This document shows positions 25,871 to 35,108 of a stretch of DNA of 41,394 bases, in pieces (the stretch's first letter is position 1; each line of letters starts with the position of its first letter). Made by a program: the position numbers and the translations under genes. The notes below the pieces were generated by a model that saw nothing but the letters and a program-made list of their open reading frames with translations, made no database searches and was not told where the DNA came from. Source of the DNA: an uncultured Desulfosporosinus sp. (lineage in GTDB: Bacteria > Bacillota > Desulfitobacteriia > Desulfitobacteriales > Desulfitobacteriaceae); assembly GCA_927405585.1 (NCBI GenBank), contig CAKMJS010000128.1, forward strand, positions 1 through 41,394, read 5' to 3'.

Positions 25871-27207
25871 TTAATCTCCTCCAATCTGGCCACGAGTCGG
25901 TCAATATCCTCTTTACATTTCGTCTCGGTCACACAGAAGAGGAGGTGATGATCGAGCTCTGGGTAGAAGCGAGCAAGATCAAGTCCACCAATAATTTTAT
26001 TTTCTAGGAGCCAAGCATTGACTTTAGCCGGTTCTGCTTTCGTCTCGACTACAAATTCATGGAAGAACGGCCCTGAGAATGCCAAACTCATGCCAGGAAT
26101 TTTCCCAATCTCTTGTGCGGCATAGTGGGCGTTCTGCAAATTAAGATAGGCTAATTCTTTGATCCCAGTTTTGCCAAGTGCACTCAAATGCATGGAGAAA
26201 GCCAGCGCGCAGAGCGCTTCATTGGAGCAAATATTGGATGTGGCTTTTTCACGTCGGATATGTTGTTCTCGGGCTTGAAGGGTCAATACAAATCCCTTTT
26301 TCCCGTTTTTATCCGTGGCTACACCCACAATTCGCCCTGGCATACGCCGAACGAACTTGTCTCGGGTGGCTAAAAAGCCCAGATAAGGACCTCCATAACT
26401 CAAAGGGTTACCAAAGGGCTGTCCTTCGCCAACCACAATATCAGCTCCACATTCCCCTGGAGACTTTAGCAACCCCAATGAAACGGGATTAACTGCCATG
26501 ACCAGAAGTGCCCCTTTGGCATGTGTCAGCTGTGCGATTTTCTCCGCCTTTTCAACACTACCAAAGAAATTAGGATTTTGGATAATGACTCCAGCAATGT
26601 CATCTTGCAGGGCCGCTTCAAGCGCAGCTAAGTCTCCTACCCCATCCTGATAGGGAAGTTCAACCAGCTCTACGCCCCTGGGCGGTAAATAAGTCTTTAA
26701 AACCTCGCGATATTCTGGATGCACGGTTTGGAAGACAAGTACTTTTTCCCGTCGAGTCGCATCACAAGTCATGAGGGCTGCTTCCGCTAGAGCCGAGGCA
26801 CCATCATACATCGAGGCATTGGTAGCGTCCATCCCCGTTAACTCACAGACTAATGTCTGATATTCATAAATCGCTTGCAGTGTCCCCTGACTAATCTCAG
26901 GTTGGTACGGTGTATAGGCTGTATAAAACTCAGAGCGCAGTAACAATTGGTCCACAAAACTCGGGATAAAATGGTCATAGGCACCAGCACCGAGGTAGGA
27001 ACTGTACTCTTCCACCGATTGATTCTTAGTTGCTAAGCCAGTGACATGTTTGACCAATTCTTGCTCGGACATTCCCCCCCGTATATTAAGGGGATGCTTC
27101 AATCGAACTTCCTGAGGGATATCATCAAAAAGCTCTTCGACAGACTTAATCCCAATACGGGCTAAGAGCTGCTCCTTTTGATCCTCCGTATTTGGTACAA
27201 AATTCAT
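25867..27207 (-). CDS. gcvPA: Glycine dehydrogenase (decarboxylating) subunit 1
   Basis: Subunit 1 of the split P-protein, 446 residues from the ATG at 27207 ([10 protein letters not shown]), with GGAGG nine bases upstream inside the gcvH end; a longer frame to 27246 would overlap gcvH. Recognisable stretches are [53 protein letters not shown] and [20 protein letters not shown], all characteristic of the N-terminal half of glycine decarboxylase. It forms the heterotetramer with GcvPB. It is one base from gcvH and overlaps gcvPB by four bases, so translation is coupled. Confidence 0.97.
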   Translation of the reverse strand: MNFVPNTEDQKEQLLARIGIKSVEELFDDIPQEVRLKHPLNIRGGMSEQELVKHVTGLATKNQSVEEYSSYLGAGAYDHFIPSFVDQLLLRSEFYTAYTPYQPEISQGTLQAIYEYQTLVCELTGMDATNASMYDGASALAEAALMTCDATRREKVLVFQTVHPEYREVLKTYLPPRGVELVELPYQDGVGDLAALEAALQDDIAGVIIQNPNFFGSVEKAEKIAQLTHAKGALLVMAVNPVSLGLLKSPGECGADIVVGEGQPFGNPLSYGGPYLGFLATRDKFVRRMPGRIVGVATDKNGKKGFVLTLQAREQHIRREKATSNICSNEALCALAFSMHLSALGKTGIKELAYLNLQNAHYAAQEIGKIPGMSLAFSGPFFHEFVVETKAEPAKVNAWLLENKIIGGLDLARFYPELDHHLLFCVTETKCKEDIDRLVARLEEIK

Positions 27208-27208
27208 T

Positions 27209-27595
27209 CTAATGTTCCTCCGTAGCCACAAACGCTTCATATTCATCAGCCGACATCATTGTTTCTAGCGGTGATAAATCGTCCGCTTCAACCTTAATGA
27301 GCCAGCCTTCTCCATAGGGATCACTGTTCAGCAAATCTGGTGCATCTAAGACCTGAGTATTCACTTCAACAACTTTTCCACTGACTGAAGCCATAATATC
27401 TGAGACTGCCTTCACCGATTCCACCGTACCGTAGGATTTTCCGGCTGTCACAGTTGCGCCTTCATCAGGTAGTTCCACGAACACAACATCTCCGAGACTT
27501 TCTTGGGCATGATTTGTAATACCAAACGTTACGATGTTACCATTCACCCCTGCATACTCGTGCTCTTTGTTATACTTCAATTCTACTGGATTCAT
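27209..27595 (-). CDS. gcvH: Glycine cleavage system H protein
   Basis: GcvH carries the lipoyl arm that moves the aminomethyl intermediate between P, T and L proteins. The 128-residue product shows [12 protein letters not shown] with the lipoylated lysine, [20 protein letters not shown] before it, and the C-terminal [15 protein letters not shown]. The ATG at 27595 is fixed by AGGAGG nine bases upstream; a long in-frame extension to 27871 is only translated 7-bp repeat DNA. This protein is also the expected acceptor for the LipM and LipS proteins encoded downstream. No L-protein (lipoamide dehydrogenase) gene is in the window. Confidence 0.97.
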   Translation of the reverse strand: MNPVELKYNKEHEYAGVNGNIVTFGITNHAQESLGDVVFVELPDEGATVTAGKSYGTVESVKAVSDIMASVSGKVVEVNTQVLDAPDLLNSDPYGEGWLIKVEADDLSPLETMMSADEYEAFVATEEH

Positions 27596-27640
27596 GTAAA
27601 TCATCCTCCTAATATTTTTTATTATCTTGCCCTGAATTCG

Positions 27641-27825
27641 AGGCACGATGCCCTTTATCGAGGCACGATGCTCGAGGCTCGATGTCCGAATTGTGAATTC
27701 GATTCTGCGAATCGAAGAACGAATTAAACTACGAATTAAACTCGAGATATTAATCATTATGCGAACTTTGTTCGCTTTCGATTCGTGCATCGTGCATCGC
27801 ACATCGTGCCTCGCGTTAGCCTCGT
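27641..27825. repeat. 7-bp periodic repeat array, locus 2
   Basis: The gcvT-gcvH gap is filled with degenerate 7-bp units: plus strand cgtgcat, cgtgcat, cgcacat, cgtgcct at 27785-27811, and cgaggcacgatg units at 27638-27685. Longer inverted pieces (gaattcgattctgcgaatcg) give hairpins. No gene is supported; the operon is presumably transcribed through it. Confidence 0.7.
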
Positions 27826-28910
27826 TTATAAAACAGTGAGGGAATAATTTTAGCTTGCACAGCCTTATCACGAATCATTACATCCAGTACGTCACCTTGA
27901 ACAGCCAAATCCGAACGAATTAGCCCTAAAGCAATGTTCTTATTCAGAGTTGGGGAGAACGAGCCTGAAGTGACAAATCCAATCTCTTCACCATCTTTTT
28001 GCAGAGGGTAATGAGACCGGGCAATCCCGCGTCCAACCATTTCGAGACCAACTAATTTTCGGGGAACCCCTTGCTCTTTTTGGAGTTGCAGAGCAGCCTT
28101 TCCGACAAAATCTTCTTTATCTAATTTCACAAAAAAACCAATTCCTGCTTCGAGGGGAGTAATTTCTGCACCTAATTCATTACCGTACAAAGGAAGGCGA
28201 GCTTCGAAGCGTAATGTGTCGCGTGCTCCCAAGCCAATCGGTTGTACCCCATCGCTCGCACCGATTTCTAATATTTTCCGCCATAATTGTCGCCCAAACT
28301 CCGGTGCACAATATACTTCAAACCCATCTTCTCCGGTATAGCCCGTACGGGAGATAAGGCAAGGCACTCCATCAACTTCTCCGTGTGTAAAGGTGTAGTA
28401 AATTATTTTAGACAGATCAACCTGTGTTATACGTTGTAAAATTGTTTCCGCAAGAGGCCCTTGCAAAGCGAGTTGAACATATTGGTCAGAAACATTGTCG
28501 ACAGTCACTTCAAAGTTTTTGGCCTGCTCAAGCATCCAAGCATAGTCCTTATCCGCGTTAGAAGCATTGACAACAATAAAGAAATGTTCTGTATCATAGC
28601 GATAAACGAGCGAATCATCAACAATTCCGCCGGTTGGGTAGCACATGGGCGAATAAAGAATTTTCCCATCATGTAATTTACTCGCATCATTGGTAATTAA
28701 CATCTGAACAAATGCCAGTGCGTCTTTACCTCGAACATCAATTTCTCCCATATGAGACGTATCAAAAAGCCCTGCTTTGTTCCTGACTGCATGGTGTTCA
28801 GCAATCACACCAGCATACTGCACTGGCATTTCCCACCCACCAAAGTCGATTAATTTGGCTTTTGCAGCCTGATGTTCCTCATAAATTGGCGTTCGTTTTG
28901 TTCCTATCAA
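27816..28910 (-). CDS. gcvT: Glycine cleavage system T protein (aminomethyltransferase)
   Basis: GcvT moves the methylene group from GcvH to tetrahydrofolate, releasing ammonia. The roughly 364-residue protein begins [31 protein letters not shown] and has the folate-binding [32 protein letters not shown] and [17 protein letters not shown]. The TTG at 28910 is eight bases after AGGAGG, whereas the GTG at 28919 overlaps that site, so I use the TTG. It is first in the gcv operon, about 170 bases after the riboswitch terminator. Its last codons touch a 7-bp repeat array. Confidence 0.96.
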   Translation of the reverse strand: MIGTKRTPIYEEHQAAKAKLIDFGGWEMPVQYAGVIAEHHAVRNKAGLFDTSHMGEIDVRGKDALAFVQMLITNDASKLHDGKILYSPMCYPTGGIVDDSLVYRYDTEHFFIVVNASNADKDYAWMLEQAKNFEVTVDNVSDQYVQLALQGPLAETILQRITQVDLSKIIYYTFTHGEVDGVPCLISRTGYTGEDGFEVYCAPEFGRQLWRKILEIGASDGVQPIGLGARDTLRFEARLPLYGNELGAEITPLEAGIGFFVKLDKEDFVGKAALQLQKEQGVPRKLVGLEMVGRGIARSHYPLQKDGEEIGFVTSGSFSPTLNKNIALGLIRSDLAVQGDVLDVMIRDKAVQAKIIPSLFYKRG

Positions 28911-28945
28911 ATCAAGCACCTCCTAATTTTCTTGCCTCGTGATCC

Positions 28946-29074
28946 CCCCACCATAATGTGGGGGTGGATTATTCGTATAACTTCAGGTAGGGTAGAGTCC
29001 ATTTGGGATAGGCGACTGCACCGGAGGCTTTCATATCTGCCGCCTCGGAGTGGGACAAGGAACCTGTCCCACTC
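28946..29074 (-). other. Two extra leader hairpins between riboswitch terminator and gcvT
   Basis: 29048-29074 is a near-perfect hairpin: arms gagtgggac and gtcccactc, extended by agg/cct with one bulge. 28946-28966 pairs ccccac with gtgggg around cataat. Neither is followed by a T-run. They may set mRNA stability, or be repeats; no open frame fits here. Confidence 0.5.
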
Positions 29075-29084
29075 CCTGTAACAT

Positions 29085-29125
29085 AAAAAAGGACAGAGGA
29101 AATGCGTGTCGCACTTCCTCTGTCC
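29085..29125 (-). terminator. Glycine riboswitch expression-platform terminator
   Basis: Arms of 16 bases (GGACAGAGGAAGTGCG and CGCATTTCCTCTGTCC, one G-U pair) around a 3-base loop, followed by six T on the minus strand. It directly follows the second glycine aptamer, as expected of a riboswitch that turns gcv genes on when glycine is present. Confidence 0.9.
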
Positions 29126-29306
29126 TTGAACCTGAGAGATTCGCCTCTCGGCATCCCCTTTGGTGTTCTCTGTTACAAGAAACTCTCCAGAGTCCCGTCT
29201 ACTAGCAGTACTTTCTGCCTGAGAGTTTCTTCCCTTGAAAAGCGATTCAGGGATTTGCTCCTTCGGCGTCTGGATTTTTTGCTGCCCAGATCTCTCCAGC
29301 TAGTAT
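29126..29306 (-). promoter_or_regulatory. Tandem glycine riboswitch
   Basis: Two similar aptamers lie in series on the minus strand. The first shows CTGGAGAGATCTGGG, GCCGAAGGAGCAAAT and CTCTCAGGCAGAAAGTAC. The second shows CTGGAGAGTTTCTT, AACACCAAAGGGGATGCCGA and ATCTCTCAGGTTCAAG. These are the conserved GGAGAG, GCCGAAGG/GATGCCGA and CTCTCAGG elements of the class. It sits between a promoter and a terminator ahead of gcvT; glycine binding should relieve termination. Confidence 0.95.
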
Positions 29307-29338
29307 CATTCGGTAATTAAATATTCAGTATTATCTAT

Positions 29339-29367
29339 AGTATATACTCATTTCACCATTAAGTCTA
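29339..29367 (-). promoter_or_regulatory. gcv operon promoter
   Basis: TAGACT (29362-29367), 17-base spacer, TATACT (29339-29344) on the minus strand; four of six matches in the -35 and five of six in the -10. Transcription would start about 25 bases before the first glycine aptamer. Confidence 0.6.
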
Positions 29368-29382
29368 CTTATAATTTATCCC

Positions 29383-32151
29383 CTAAAGGTTAATCACCAC
29401 TGCGCTACAACGTGGGCAAATCGTTGGATGTTCCTGATTCTTTCCAACCTCGACATGAAACATCCAGCAGCGTTCGCACTTTTCTCCCTTGGCAGGTTGC
29501 ACAAGTATCCCTAATCCCTCGTGACCTTCAGCTTTTTGTACACCTTCAGGCCTTTCCTCGCTAGGTTTATGGAGCATTAAGCCCGAAACTATAAAGATTT
29601 CTGCGAGATTAGGAACTTGTTGTAAAAACTCATACTGAACTTCCGTTGGATAAAGATCAACGTGAGCGGTTAAGGGATGATTGATCATTTTCTCCTGGCG
29701 CGCCATTTCTAACACTTTGGCAACATCCGTCCGCAAATCTAGGATCCGATCCCATTGATAGGCAATCTTCTCATCCATCCATTCGTGGTTCACTTTTGGC
29801 ATTTCTGCCATTTGAACGTTCTCCATGTTCTTTTCTCCAGGGATATATGGCCAGATTTCGTCTGTCATGAACGTCAAGACCGGTGCTAGCAAGCGAACCA
29901 AGGCATCTAGGACTTCGTATAAAACCGTTTGAGCAGAACGACGGAGTGGAGATGTTTTCCCTTCCACATAGAGTCGGTCTTTGACAATATCCAGATAAAT
30001 GGCGCTCAACTCCACCGTACAGAAATTATGAATTGTGTGGTAAACCCAATGAAATTCATACGTCTCATAGCCAAGAAGTACGCGTTCAACGACTTTAGAA
30101 AGTTTAAGCAAGGCCCAGCGATCAATTTCCTGAAGCTCTTGATAGGCTACTTTATCCTTAGCTGGATCGAAATCATTGAGATTGCTCAACAAAAAGCGAA
30201 GGGTGTTTCGAATCTTTCGATAGGCCTCGGACATTTGCTTCATAATGCGCGGGGAGGCGGCGACGTCATTCTTATAATCCACAGAGCTAACCCATAGTCG
30301 TAAAATATCAGCCCCCAGTTCTTGAACGACCTTGAGCGGATCAACCCCATTACCCAGCGATTTAGACATCTTACGCCCTTGCTCATCAACGACAAAGCCG
30401 TGCGTCAATACATTACGATAAGGCGCCTGACCAAACGCCGCTACTGACGTTGACAACGAGGAATTGAACCATCCTCTATGCTGATCAGACCCCTCTAAAT
30501 AGAGGTCTGCCGGCCAGGACAACTCACTCCGTTGCTTCAATACGCCAGCGTGACTGGTGCCCGAATCAAACCAGACGTCCATAATATCCGTTTCTTTACG
30601 GAATTTTTCTCCGCCACAGGAACACGTAAACCCTTCTGGTAAGAGTTCCTCAGCAGAATGTGCAAACCAAGCATCTGAACCTTCTTGACGAAATATTTCC
30701 TGGACCTTGGCTATCGTTTGGTTATTCACCAATACTTTCCCACAATCCACACAGTAAAAGATCGGGATCGGGACTCCCCACGTCCTTTGACGGGAAATAC
30801 ACCAGTCTCCTCGATCGGCAATCATGTTAAAGATCCGGTCTCTTCCCCAAGCAGGAATCCAACGAACCTTCTCGATCTCATCCAAGACAGCCTGACGAAA
30901 TCCGCTAATGGAGGCAAACCATTGTTCTGTGGCACGGTAAATAATCGGGCTTTTACAACGCCAACAATGAGGGTAACTATGTTGAATCGTCTCCTCTAAC
31001 ACCAGATTTCCGGTCTTAGTTAGATCCTCGACGATCACGGGATTTGCTTTTCCTGTTTTCAGCCCGACATATGCCCCACCCTCTGAGGTAAATTTCCCTT
31101 GATGGTCAACCGGACATAGCACGGATAACCCATATTGTTTCCCGATTAGAAAGTCATCTTCACCATGTCCTGGTGCCGTATGAACGCATCCCGTACCTGC
31201 TTCTAAGGTTACATGTTCTCCGCAGATCATCACGGAGTCGCGATCCATCAGGGGGTGAGTGCAAATTACCCCTTCCAGCTCCTTACCTGAGAGAGTTTTT
31301 TCGACTGGGAGTTCTAGCTTCCACAGCGAACGCAGGGACTCCAGCATCCCCTCCGCCACGACCCAACGTTCTTCTCCTTCAGTGACAACAGCATACGTCA
31401 GCTCTGGGTGTACGCAGATCGCCAGGTTAGCAGGAAGAGTCCACGGAGTCGTCGTCCAAATAACCACAAACGTGTTTCCCTGGGTAAGAGCGTTCAAACC
31501 ATCTCTCACGGCGAACTTCACATAAATGGCAGAAGCAGGTTTATCCGCATACTCGATTTCCGCTTCGGCTAGTGCCGTTTCACAGGAAGGGCACCAATAG
31601 ACAGGTTTTAAGCCTTTATAAATATACCCTTTATTGGTCATGTCCCCAAATACCCCGATTTGAGCTGCCTCATACTCTTTTTGCAAGGTCAAGTACGGAT
31701 GGTCCCAGTCTCCGCGTACCCCTAGGCGCTTAAACTGCTCGCGCTGAATCCCTACATATTTCTCGGCATAGTCTTTACATTTCTCACGGAATTCCAGCGT
31801 AGACACAGCATGTCTGTTGACGCCCAACTTCTTGATCACTTGTATTTCAATAGGAAGCCCATGAGTGTCCCATCCCGGGACATAGGGCGCATCAAAGCCC
31901 ATCATGGTTTTGTATTTGACCACAACATCTTTTAACACCTTATTGATAGCGTGCCCAAGGTGAATATCCCCGTTAGCATACGGCGGCCCATCATGAAGAA
32001 TAAACTTTGGTCGTCCAGCACGAGCACTTTGTACCTTTTGATAAATATTATCATCTTCCCAAGTCTTGAGAATTTCCGGTTCCTTTCGGGGAAGATTCCC
32101 ACGCATCGGAAAATCAGTTTCCGGTAAATTCAGGGTAGTTCGATAGTCCAT
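29383..32151 (-). CDS. ileS: Isoleucyl-tRNA synthetase
   Basis: IleS charges tRNA-Ile and edits misactivated valine. The 922-residue class I synthetase has the HIGH motif in [16 protein letters not shown], the KMSKS motif in [14 protein letters not shown], an editing domain with [28 protein letters not shown], and a C-terminal zinc finger CERCW...CPRC. This is the short bacterial type. ATG start, with GGAGG a short distance upstream. An isoleucine T-box leader precedes it. It is separated from the upstream division cluster by that leader and from gcvT by the glycine riboswitch, so it is a monocistronic unit. No terminator is obvious in the 75 bases after its stop. Confidence 0.98.
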   Translation of the reverse strand: MDYRTTLNLPETDFPMRGNLPRKEPEILKTWEDDNIYQKVQSARAGRPKFILHDGPPYANGDIHLGHAINKVLKDVVVKYKTMMGFDAPYVPGWDTHGLPIEIQVIKKLGVNRHAVSTLEFREKCKDYAEKYVGIQREQFKRLGVRGDWDHPYLTLQKEYEAAQIGVFGDMTNKGYIYKGLKPVYWCPSCETALAEAEIEYADKPASAIYVKFAVRDGLNALTQGNTFVVIWTTTPWTLPANLAICVHPELTYAVVTEGEERWVVAEGMLESLRSLWKLELPVEKTLSGKELEGVICTHPLMDRDSVMICGEHVTLEAGTGCVHTAPGHGEDDFLIGKQYGLSVLCPVDHQGKFTSEGGAYVGLKTGKANPVIVEDLTKTGNLVLEETIQHSYPHCWRCKSPIIYRATEQWFASISGFRQAVLDEIEKVRWIPAWGRDRIFNMIADRGDWCISRQRTWGVPIPIFYCVDCGKVLVNNQTIAKVQEIFRQEGSDAWFAHSAEELLPEGFTCSCGGEKFRKETDIMDVWFDSGTSHAGVLKQRSELSWPADLYLEGSDQHRGWFNSSLSTSVAAFGQAPYRNVLTHGFVVDEQGRKMSKSLGNGVDPLKVVQELGADILRLWVSSVDYKNDVAASPRIMKQMSEAYRKIRNTLRFLLSNLNDFDPAKDKVAYQELQEIDRWALLKLSKVVERVLLGYETYEFHWVYHTIHNFCTVELSAIYLDIVKDRLYVEGKTSPLRRSAQTVLYEVLDALVRLLAPVLTFMTDEIWPYIPGEKNMENVQMAEMPKVNHEWMDEKIAYQWDRILDLRTDVAKVLEMARQEKMINHPLTAHVDLYPTEVQYEFLQQVPNLAEIFIVSGLMLHKPSEERPEGVQKAEGHEGLGILVQPAKGEKCERCWMFHVEVGKNQEHPTICPRCSAVVINL

Positions 32152-32173
32152 TGATCTTTCCTCCTTAAATTTC

Positions 32174-32243
32174 GTAGGGTCAATTCATGAATTGACCTAC
32201 TGGGAATAACGGGTTAACTAGGGGGCAATTCACGAATTGCCCT
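32174..32243. repeat. Two intergenic palindromes of the GGGCAATTC family, copies 4 and 5
   Basis: GGTCAATTCATGAATTGACC (32178-32197) and GGGCAATTCACGAATTGCCC (32223-32242, one mismatch) lie between the T-box terminator and ileS. In the first, the third position and its partner have both changed, so pairing is kept. Confidence 0.8.
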
Positions 32244-32274
32244 GCAGAAATAACGCACTAGATAAATAGCAGAA

Positions 32275-32475
32275 ATCTCGCCCCTTCTAGAAGGGACGAG
32301 ATCACTCGCAGTACCACCCTTGTCGCCCAATAAAGCCACTCGGAAGTCTGTTAACGGTGACCGACCGGAAGAACTTACTCAGTTTCAGCCCTTCACTCCA
32401 AGGGGATTTTCTCCGTCTCTCCTCACGGGCTCACACCGTTCCCGCTCGCTGTTGAGGGTACCTGACAAAGACTGT
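32275..32475 (-). promoter_or_regulatory. T-box leader of ileS (isoleucine tRNA-sensing)
   Basis: The T-box sequence AAGGGTGGTACTGCG is at 32307-32321 on the minus strand. It is followed by a 13-bp terminator hairpin (atctcg... 32275-32302, 2-base loop) with a poor T-run. Upstream, Stem I parts CAGCGAGCGGGAACGGTG and GAGCCCG are visible, and the candidate specifier codon AUC is at 32405-32407 in GAAAATCCCCTTGGAG. Uncharged tRNA-Ile should stabilise the antiterminator. A TTGACA at 32487-32492 has no convincing -10 partner. Confidence 0.92.
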
Positions 32476-32521
32476 CCTTATCAACGTGTCAATAATTTAT
32501 TTACTTTTTATCAGCCCGAGC

Positions 32522-33001
32522 TCACTTTTCCTTCAAGATAACTTTCCTTAAGATCGTGACAAGTTTTGCTTGACCTTCCGACTCAATAGGATCCACCATC
32601 CACAGACATAAAAAGGAATTTTTTTGACTCTTCCAATCCTGAACGTAGGGGCTCATCTGATCTTTAGCTAAATATAAATGCGTTGAATCTTGAGAAGGCG
32701 TCAAACTGACGACGACTCCGCGTTGCTCAATTTCATCCATGGCCTGAAACGCCCGATCGAGTAAATCATCACTCCCGGCCATCAAAACATCTCCCGGACG
32801 AAAATTCTGGCTGGCCTCGGCGAACCCTACACTCAAAATTTTTATATCCGTTCGGTTTGATTGCAAATCATTAATGGAAGGTAAGAGCTGGACTTCTTGT
32901 CCTCCAACTTTCCCAACATAGGACAAATTCTCATCTTGATGCAGCCCAAACCCCTGAATGAGAAAGTCAGGAGGTAGCTCACTAATTAATATATTATTCA
33001 T
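32522..33001 (-). CDS. Unknown protein between divIVA and ileS
   Basis: The protein has about 159 residues from the ATG at 33001 (MNNILISELPPDF), with GAAGG ten bases upstream; an in-frame ATG at 33055 is possible but would add an atypical start. I do not recognise a family. It is soluble, with no signal peptide or membrane segment; there is an alternating strand pattern in the first half (NLSYVGKVGGQEVQLLPSI, IKILSVGFAEA) and a helix DDLLDRAFQAMDEIEQRG in the middle. Its position 87 bases after divIVA and directly before the ileS leader suggests it belongs to the division/cell-growth cluster, but no role can be assigned. Confidence 0.7.
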   Translation of the reverse strand: MNNILISELPPDFLIQGFGLHQDENLSYVGKVGGQEVQLLPSINDLQSNRTDIKILSVGFAEASQNFRPGDVLMAGSDDLLDRAFQAMDEIEQRGVVVSLTPSQDSTHLYLAKDQMSPYVQDWKSQKNSFLCLWMVDPIESEGQAKLVTILRKVILKEK

Positions 33002-33088
33002 CGATGCCAATCCTTCTCCTTCAAAGTGTCTATTAATCATTTTATCACAAAACAAGGTTTATTCGCAACCTGAAGGACTCTGCGCAAT

Positions 33089-33550
33089 TTAAGCAATGCC
33101 ATCGGTTCGTTCCTGCAATTTTTCTAAGTCTAGATGAGCAAGCAGAAACGATTTGAGTTGAGTTCTTAATAAATCCCGTCTCCGCGAAAGTCCCTGAATT
33201 TCTTCTTGAATATTTGCCAGTATTACTTGAGTTTCTGACACTTTGCTTAACTTATCGTTTTCAGCTTCCCTCAGCAGGAGAGCCGCCTCATGCTGGGCAG
33301 CTTTCTTAACCTCTTCAGCAGTTTGCTGAGCCAAAACGAGGGTTTGTTGCAAGGTATTCTCAAGTTGGCGATAGTGGGTGATTTCCGATTCCAAGCCCTT
33401 GTTCTTTTCGCGTAGTTCGAAATTTTCAGTATAGGCAGCTTCAAACTCCTGACTTACGATTTCGAGAAACTTTTCCACTTCTCCGCATTGGTAACCTCGT
33501 ATACCTTTACCGAACATTTTATTTCGAATATCAAGAGGAGTCATCTGCAT
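33089..33550 (-). CDS. divIVA: DivIVA-domain protein
   Basis: DivIVA proteins bind negatively curved membrane at poles and septa and recruit partners. This 153-residue protein has the N-terminal DivIVA signature (MTPLDIRNKMFGKGIRGYQCGEVEKFLEIVSQEFE), then a long coiled coil (about residues 30-140, with heptads such as ENTLQQTLVLAQQTAEEVKKAAQHEAALLLREAE). The ATG at 33550 is eight bases after AGGAGG; the ATG at 33556 is too close. It follows ylmH by 12 bases, the standard cluster order. It has a cysteine (YQCGEV) where most have G/Y-D. Exact role, polar targeting in division or sporulation, is from family knowledge. Confidence 0.92.
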   Translation of the reverse strand: MQMTPLDIRNKMFGKGIRGYQCGEVEKFLEIVSQEFEAAYTENFELREKNKGLESEITHYRQLENTLQQTLVLAQQTAEEVKKAAQHEAALLLREAENDKLSKVSETQVILANIQEEIQGLSRRRDLLRTQLKSFLLAHLDLEKLQERTDGIA

Positions 33551-33562
33551 CTTCATTACCTC

Positions 33563-34360
33563 CTAATGCCGTTGTGATCGGTAAAGCACGATTTGCCACG
33601 CTGTCCGATCCTTGCGAGTCTGAGTACATTTCAAAAGTTTTATCCGCCCCTGCCCCCGGCAAGAGATCAGATCGTCGGCTTGAACTTCAGTATCCGCTTT
33701 GCTCACCACCAGACCATCCTTTCTCAACTTACCTTGGGTAATCCACTCTTGCGCTATTGACCTCGAAACCCCAAAAGAATTAGCAATCACCGCATCGATG
33801 CGTGAAGAATTAACGGTGATGCGGCATTCCTCACCCGAATCGGGACACAGATCCGGTTTATCCTCGTAGCAAGAAACTTTAATGTTCTCTCGACCCGCCT
33901 GGGTCCAATGATCTAACAAAAACGGGGCAATTTCTGCTGTAGTCGCGATATAGTAACCCTTCACTCCAGCTTGTATATCTCCCAATACCTCTCTCTTGAA
34001 ACCTAGTCCCATCAGGGATCCCAAGATCTGGCGATGCTCAAGTTGAGCACGCGGGTCCGTTGGACGCACCCAAAGTAGCGAAATGTTAGCATCTTTAGAA
34101 TGTAAGGTACTTCCCCATGGAGCGATAATTAGCCGAACACGCTCTGACTCGGAGAATCCCCCCTCCGCCATTACCACCAAGTGTTCCTTGCGCAGAACAG
34201 CTTCAGCCCAATCCCTCATTGCAAAACTTAAAAAAGGCGTAACTTGTGTAGACTCCATATGGTGGACTGCATCCGCTAGGTCCAAAATATGTGCAGCCTC
34301 TAAACGCACTTCCTTTACACTCCAAAATCCGAGTCCACTACGATCTGTCGAATAGTTCAC
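33563..34360 (-). CDS. ylmH: YlmH-type S4-domain RNA-binding protein
   Basis: The 265-residue protein has a C-terminal S4 RNA-binding domain (about residues 185-245: SSRIDAVIANSFGVSRSIAQEWITQGKLRKDGLVVSKADTEV...DLISCRGQGRIKL), preceded by a YlmH-like N-terminal region with LWVRPTDPRAQLEHRQILGSLMGLGFKREVLGDI. YlmH has been linked to ribosome rescue and division-cluster expression in Bacillus. GTG start sharing one base with the yggT stop (TAGTG); no clear Shine-Dalgarno, so translation is probably coupled. The gene lies in the standard yggS-sepF-yggT-ylmH-divIVA order. Confidence 0.92.
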   Translation of the reverse strand: MNYSTDRSGLGFWSVKEVRLEAAHILDLADAVHHMESTQVTPFLSFAMRDWAEAVLRKEHLVVMAEGGFSESERVRLIIAPWGSTLHSKDANISLLWVRPTDPRAQLEHRQILGSLMGLGFKREVLGDIQAGVKGYYIATTAEIAPFLLDHWTQAGRENIKVSCYEDKPDLCPDSGEECRITVNSSRIDAVIANSFGVSRSIAQEWITQGKLRKDGLVVSKADTEVQADDLISCRGQGRIKLLKCTQTRKDRTAWQIVLYRSQRH

Positions 34361-34629
34361 TAGAAACCAATAAAGGGTCTAACGACTAATGACTGAATCA
34401 GATTGAGCACAATGATTGCGATAATCGGGGAAAAATCTATCGCCCGTGCTGCACCGCCGATTTGAAAACGTTGAAATGGCTTCAGGAGTGGCTCTGTCAC
34501 ATCATTAAGAAGAACACTCAGTTTACTGGAATTGAGTTGAGGAAAGAAAGAAAGCAACGCGCGCGCCACAATCATGTATATTAGAATTGTGATGACTTGA
34601 TAAATAACTTGAGCTATTAGAGAAATCAA
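34360..34629 (-). CDS. yggT: YggT-family membrane protein
   Basis: The protein has 89 residues with two hydrophobic segments (about 4-27 and 63-83) separated by a loop carrying the family motif LLNDVTEPLLKPFQRFQIG. YggT/YlmG proteins sit in the cytoplasmic membrane and are linked to division and membrane homeostasis; the molecular role is not settled. It is 12 bases after sepF and overlaps ylmH by one base. Confidence 0.93.
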   Translation of the reverse strand: MISLIAQVIYQVITILIYMIVARALLSFFPQLNSSKLSVLLNDVTEPLLKPFQRFQIGGAARAIDFSPIIAIIVLNLIQSLVVRPFIGF

Positions 34630-34641
34630 TTCAAAATCCTC

Positions 34642-35079
34642 CTATTTTTGCCAGAATAATCCCTTATCTTTTAATTCGTCGCGCATCTCACCAGAAATAT
34701 CCACATTAGTCGGAACAAATAAGAAGATTCCATTCCCGACCTTTTGCATGTTGCCATTTAATGCGTAGGTTGTTCCACTAATAAAATCTACGATGCGTTT
34801 GGCTAACATTTTTTCAGCGTTTTCGAGATTGACAATAACGGGTCGGCGAGATTTCAGCTGATCAGCAATATTTTGGGCTTCTTCAAAAGAACTCGGTTCC
34901 ATCACAACGACACGCATTTGCTTTTGTGAATGAATGCTTACGACCTGTGCATTTTTACGACTGGAGCGCACCTCTTCTTGAGCGTTTTTTTCTCGCTCAT
35001 TTTCTTCGAAGATATCTTCTTCTGGTTCTTCATCTGAAAATCCCATAATTCCGATCACTTTATCAATTAATTTAGCCAT
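34642..35079 (-). CDS. sepF: Cell division protein SepF
   Basis: SepF anchors FtsZ to the membrane and shapes the septum. The 145-residue protein has an N-terminal amphipathic membrane-binding helix (MAKLIDKVIGIMGF), an acidic linker (DEEPEEDIFEENEREKNAQ), and the C-terminal SepF domain with VVVMEPSSFEEAQNIADQLKSRRPVIVNLENAEKMLAKRIVDFISGTTYALNG. Length and layout are typical. It follows yggS by 29 bases. Confidence 0.96.
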   Translation of the reverse strand: MAKLIDKVIGIMGFSDEEPEEDIFEENEREKNAQEEVRSSRKNAQVVSIHSQKQMRVVVMEPSSFEEAQNIADQLKSRRPVIVNLENAEKMLAKRIVDFISGTTYALNGNMQKVGNGIFLFVPTNVDISGEMRDELKDKGLFWQK

Positions 35080-35108
35080 TCATTTATCATCCTCCCTATT
35101 TAGGTTGT

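Noticed and set aside
27596-27871. N-terminal extension of GcvH by 92 residues
   Set aside because: The extension is translated 7-bp repeat DNA; AGGAGG nine bases before the ATG at 27595 and the normal GcvH length fix the short form.
32487-32492. TTGACA as the ileS promoter -35
   Set aside because: A perfect hexamer, but no acceptable -10 lies 15-19 bases downstream; the real promoter was not found.
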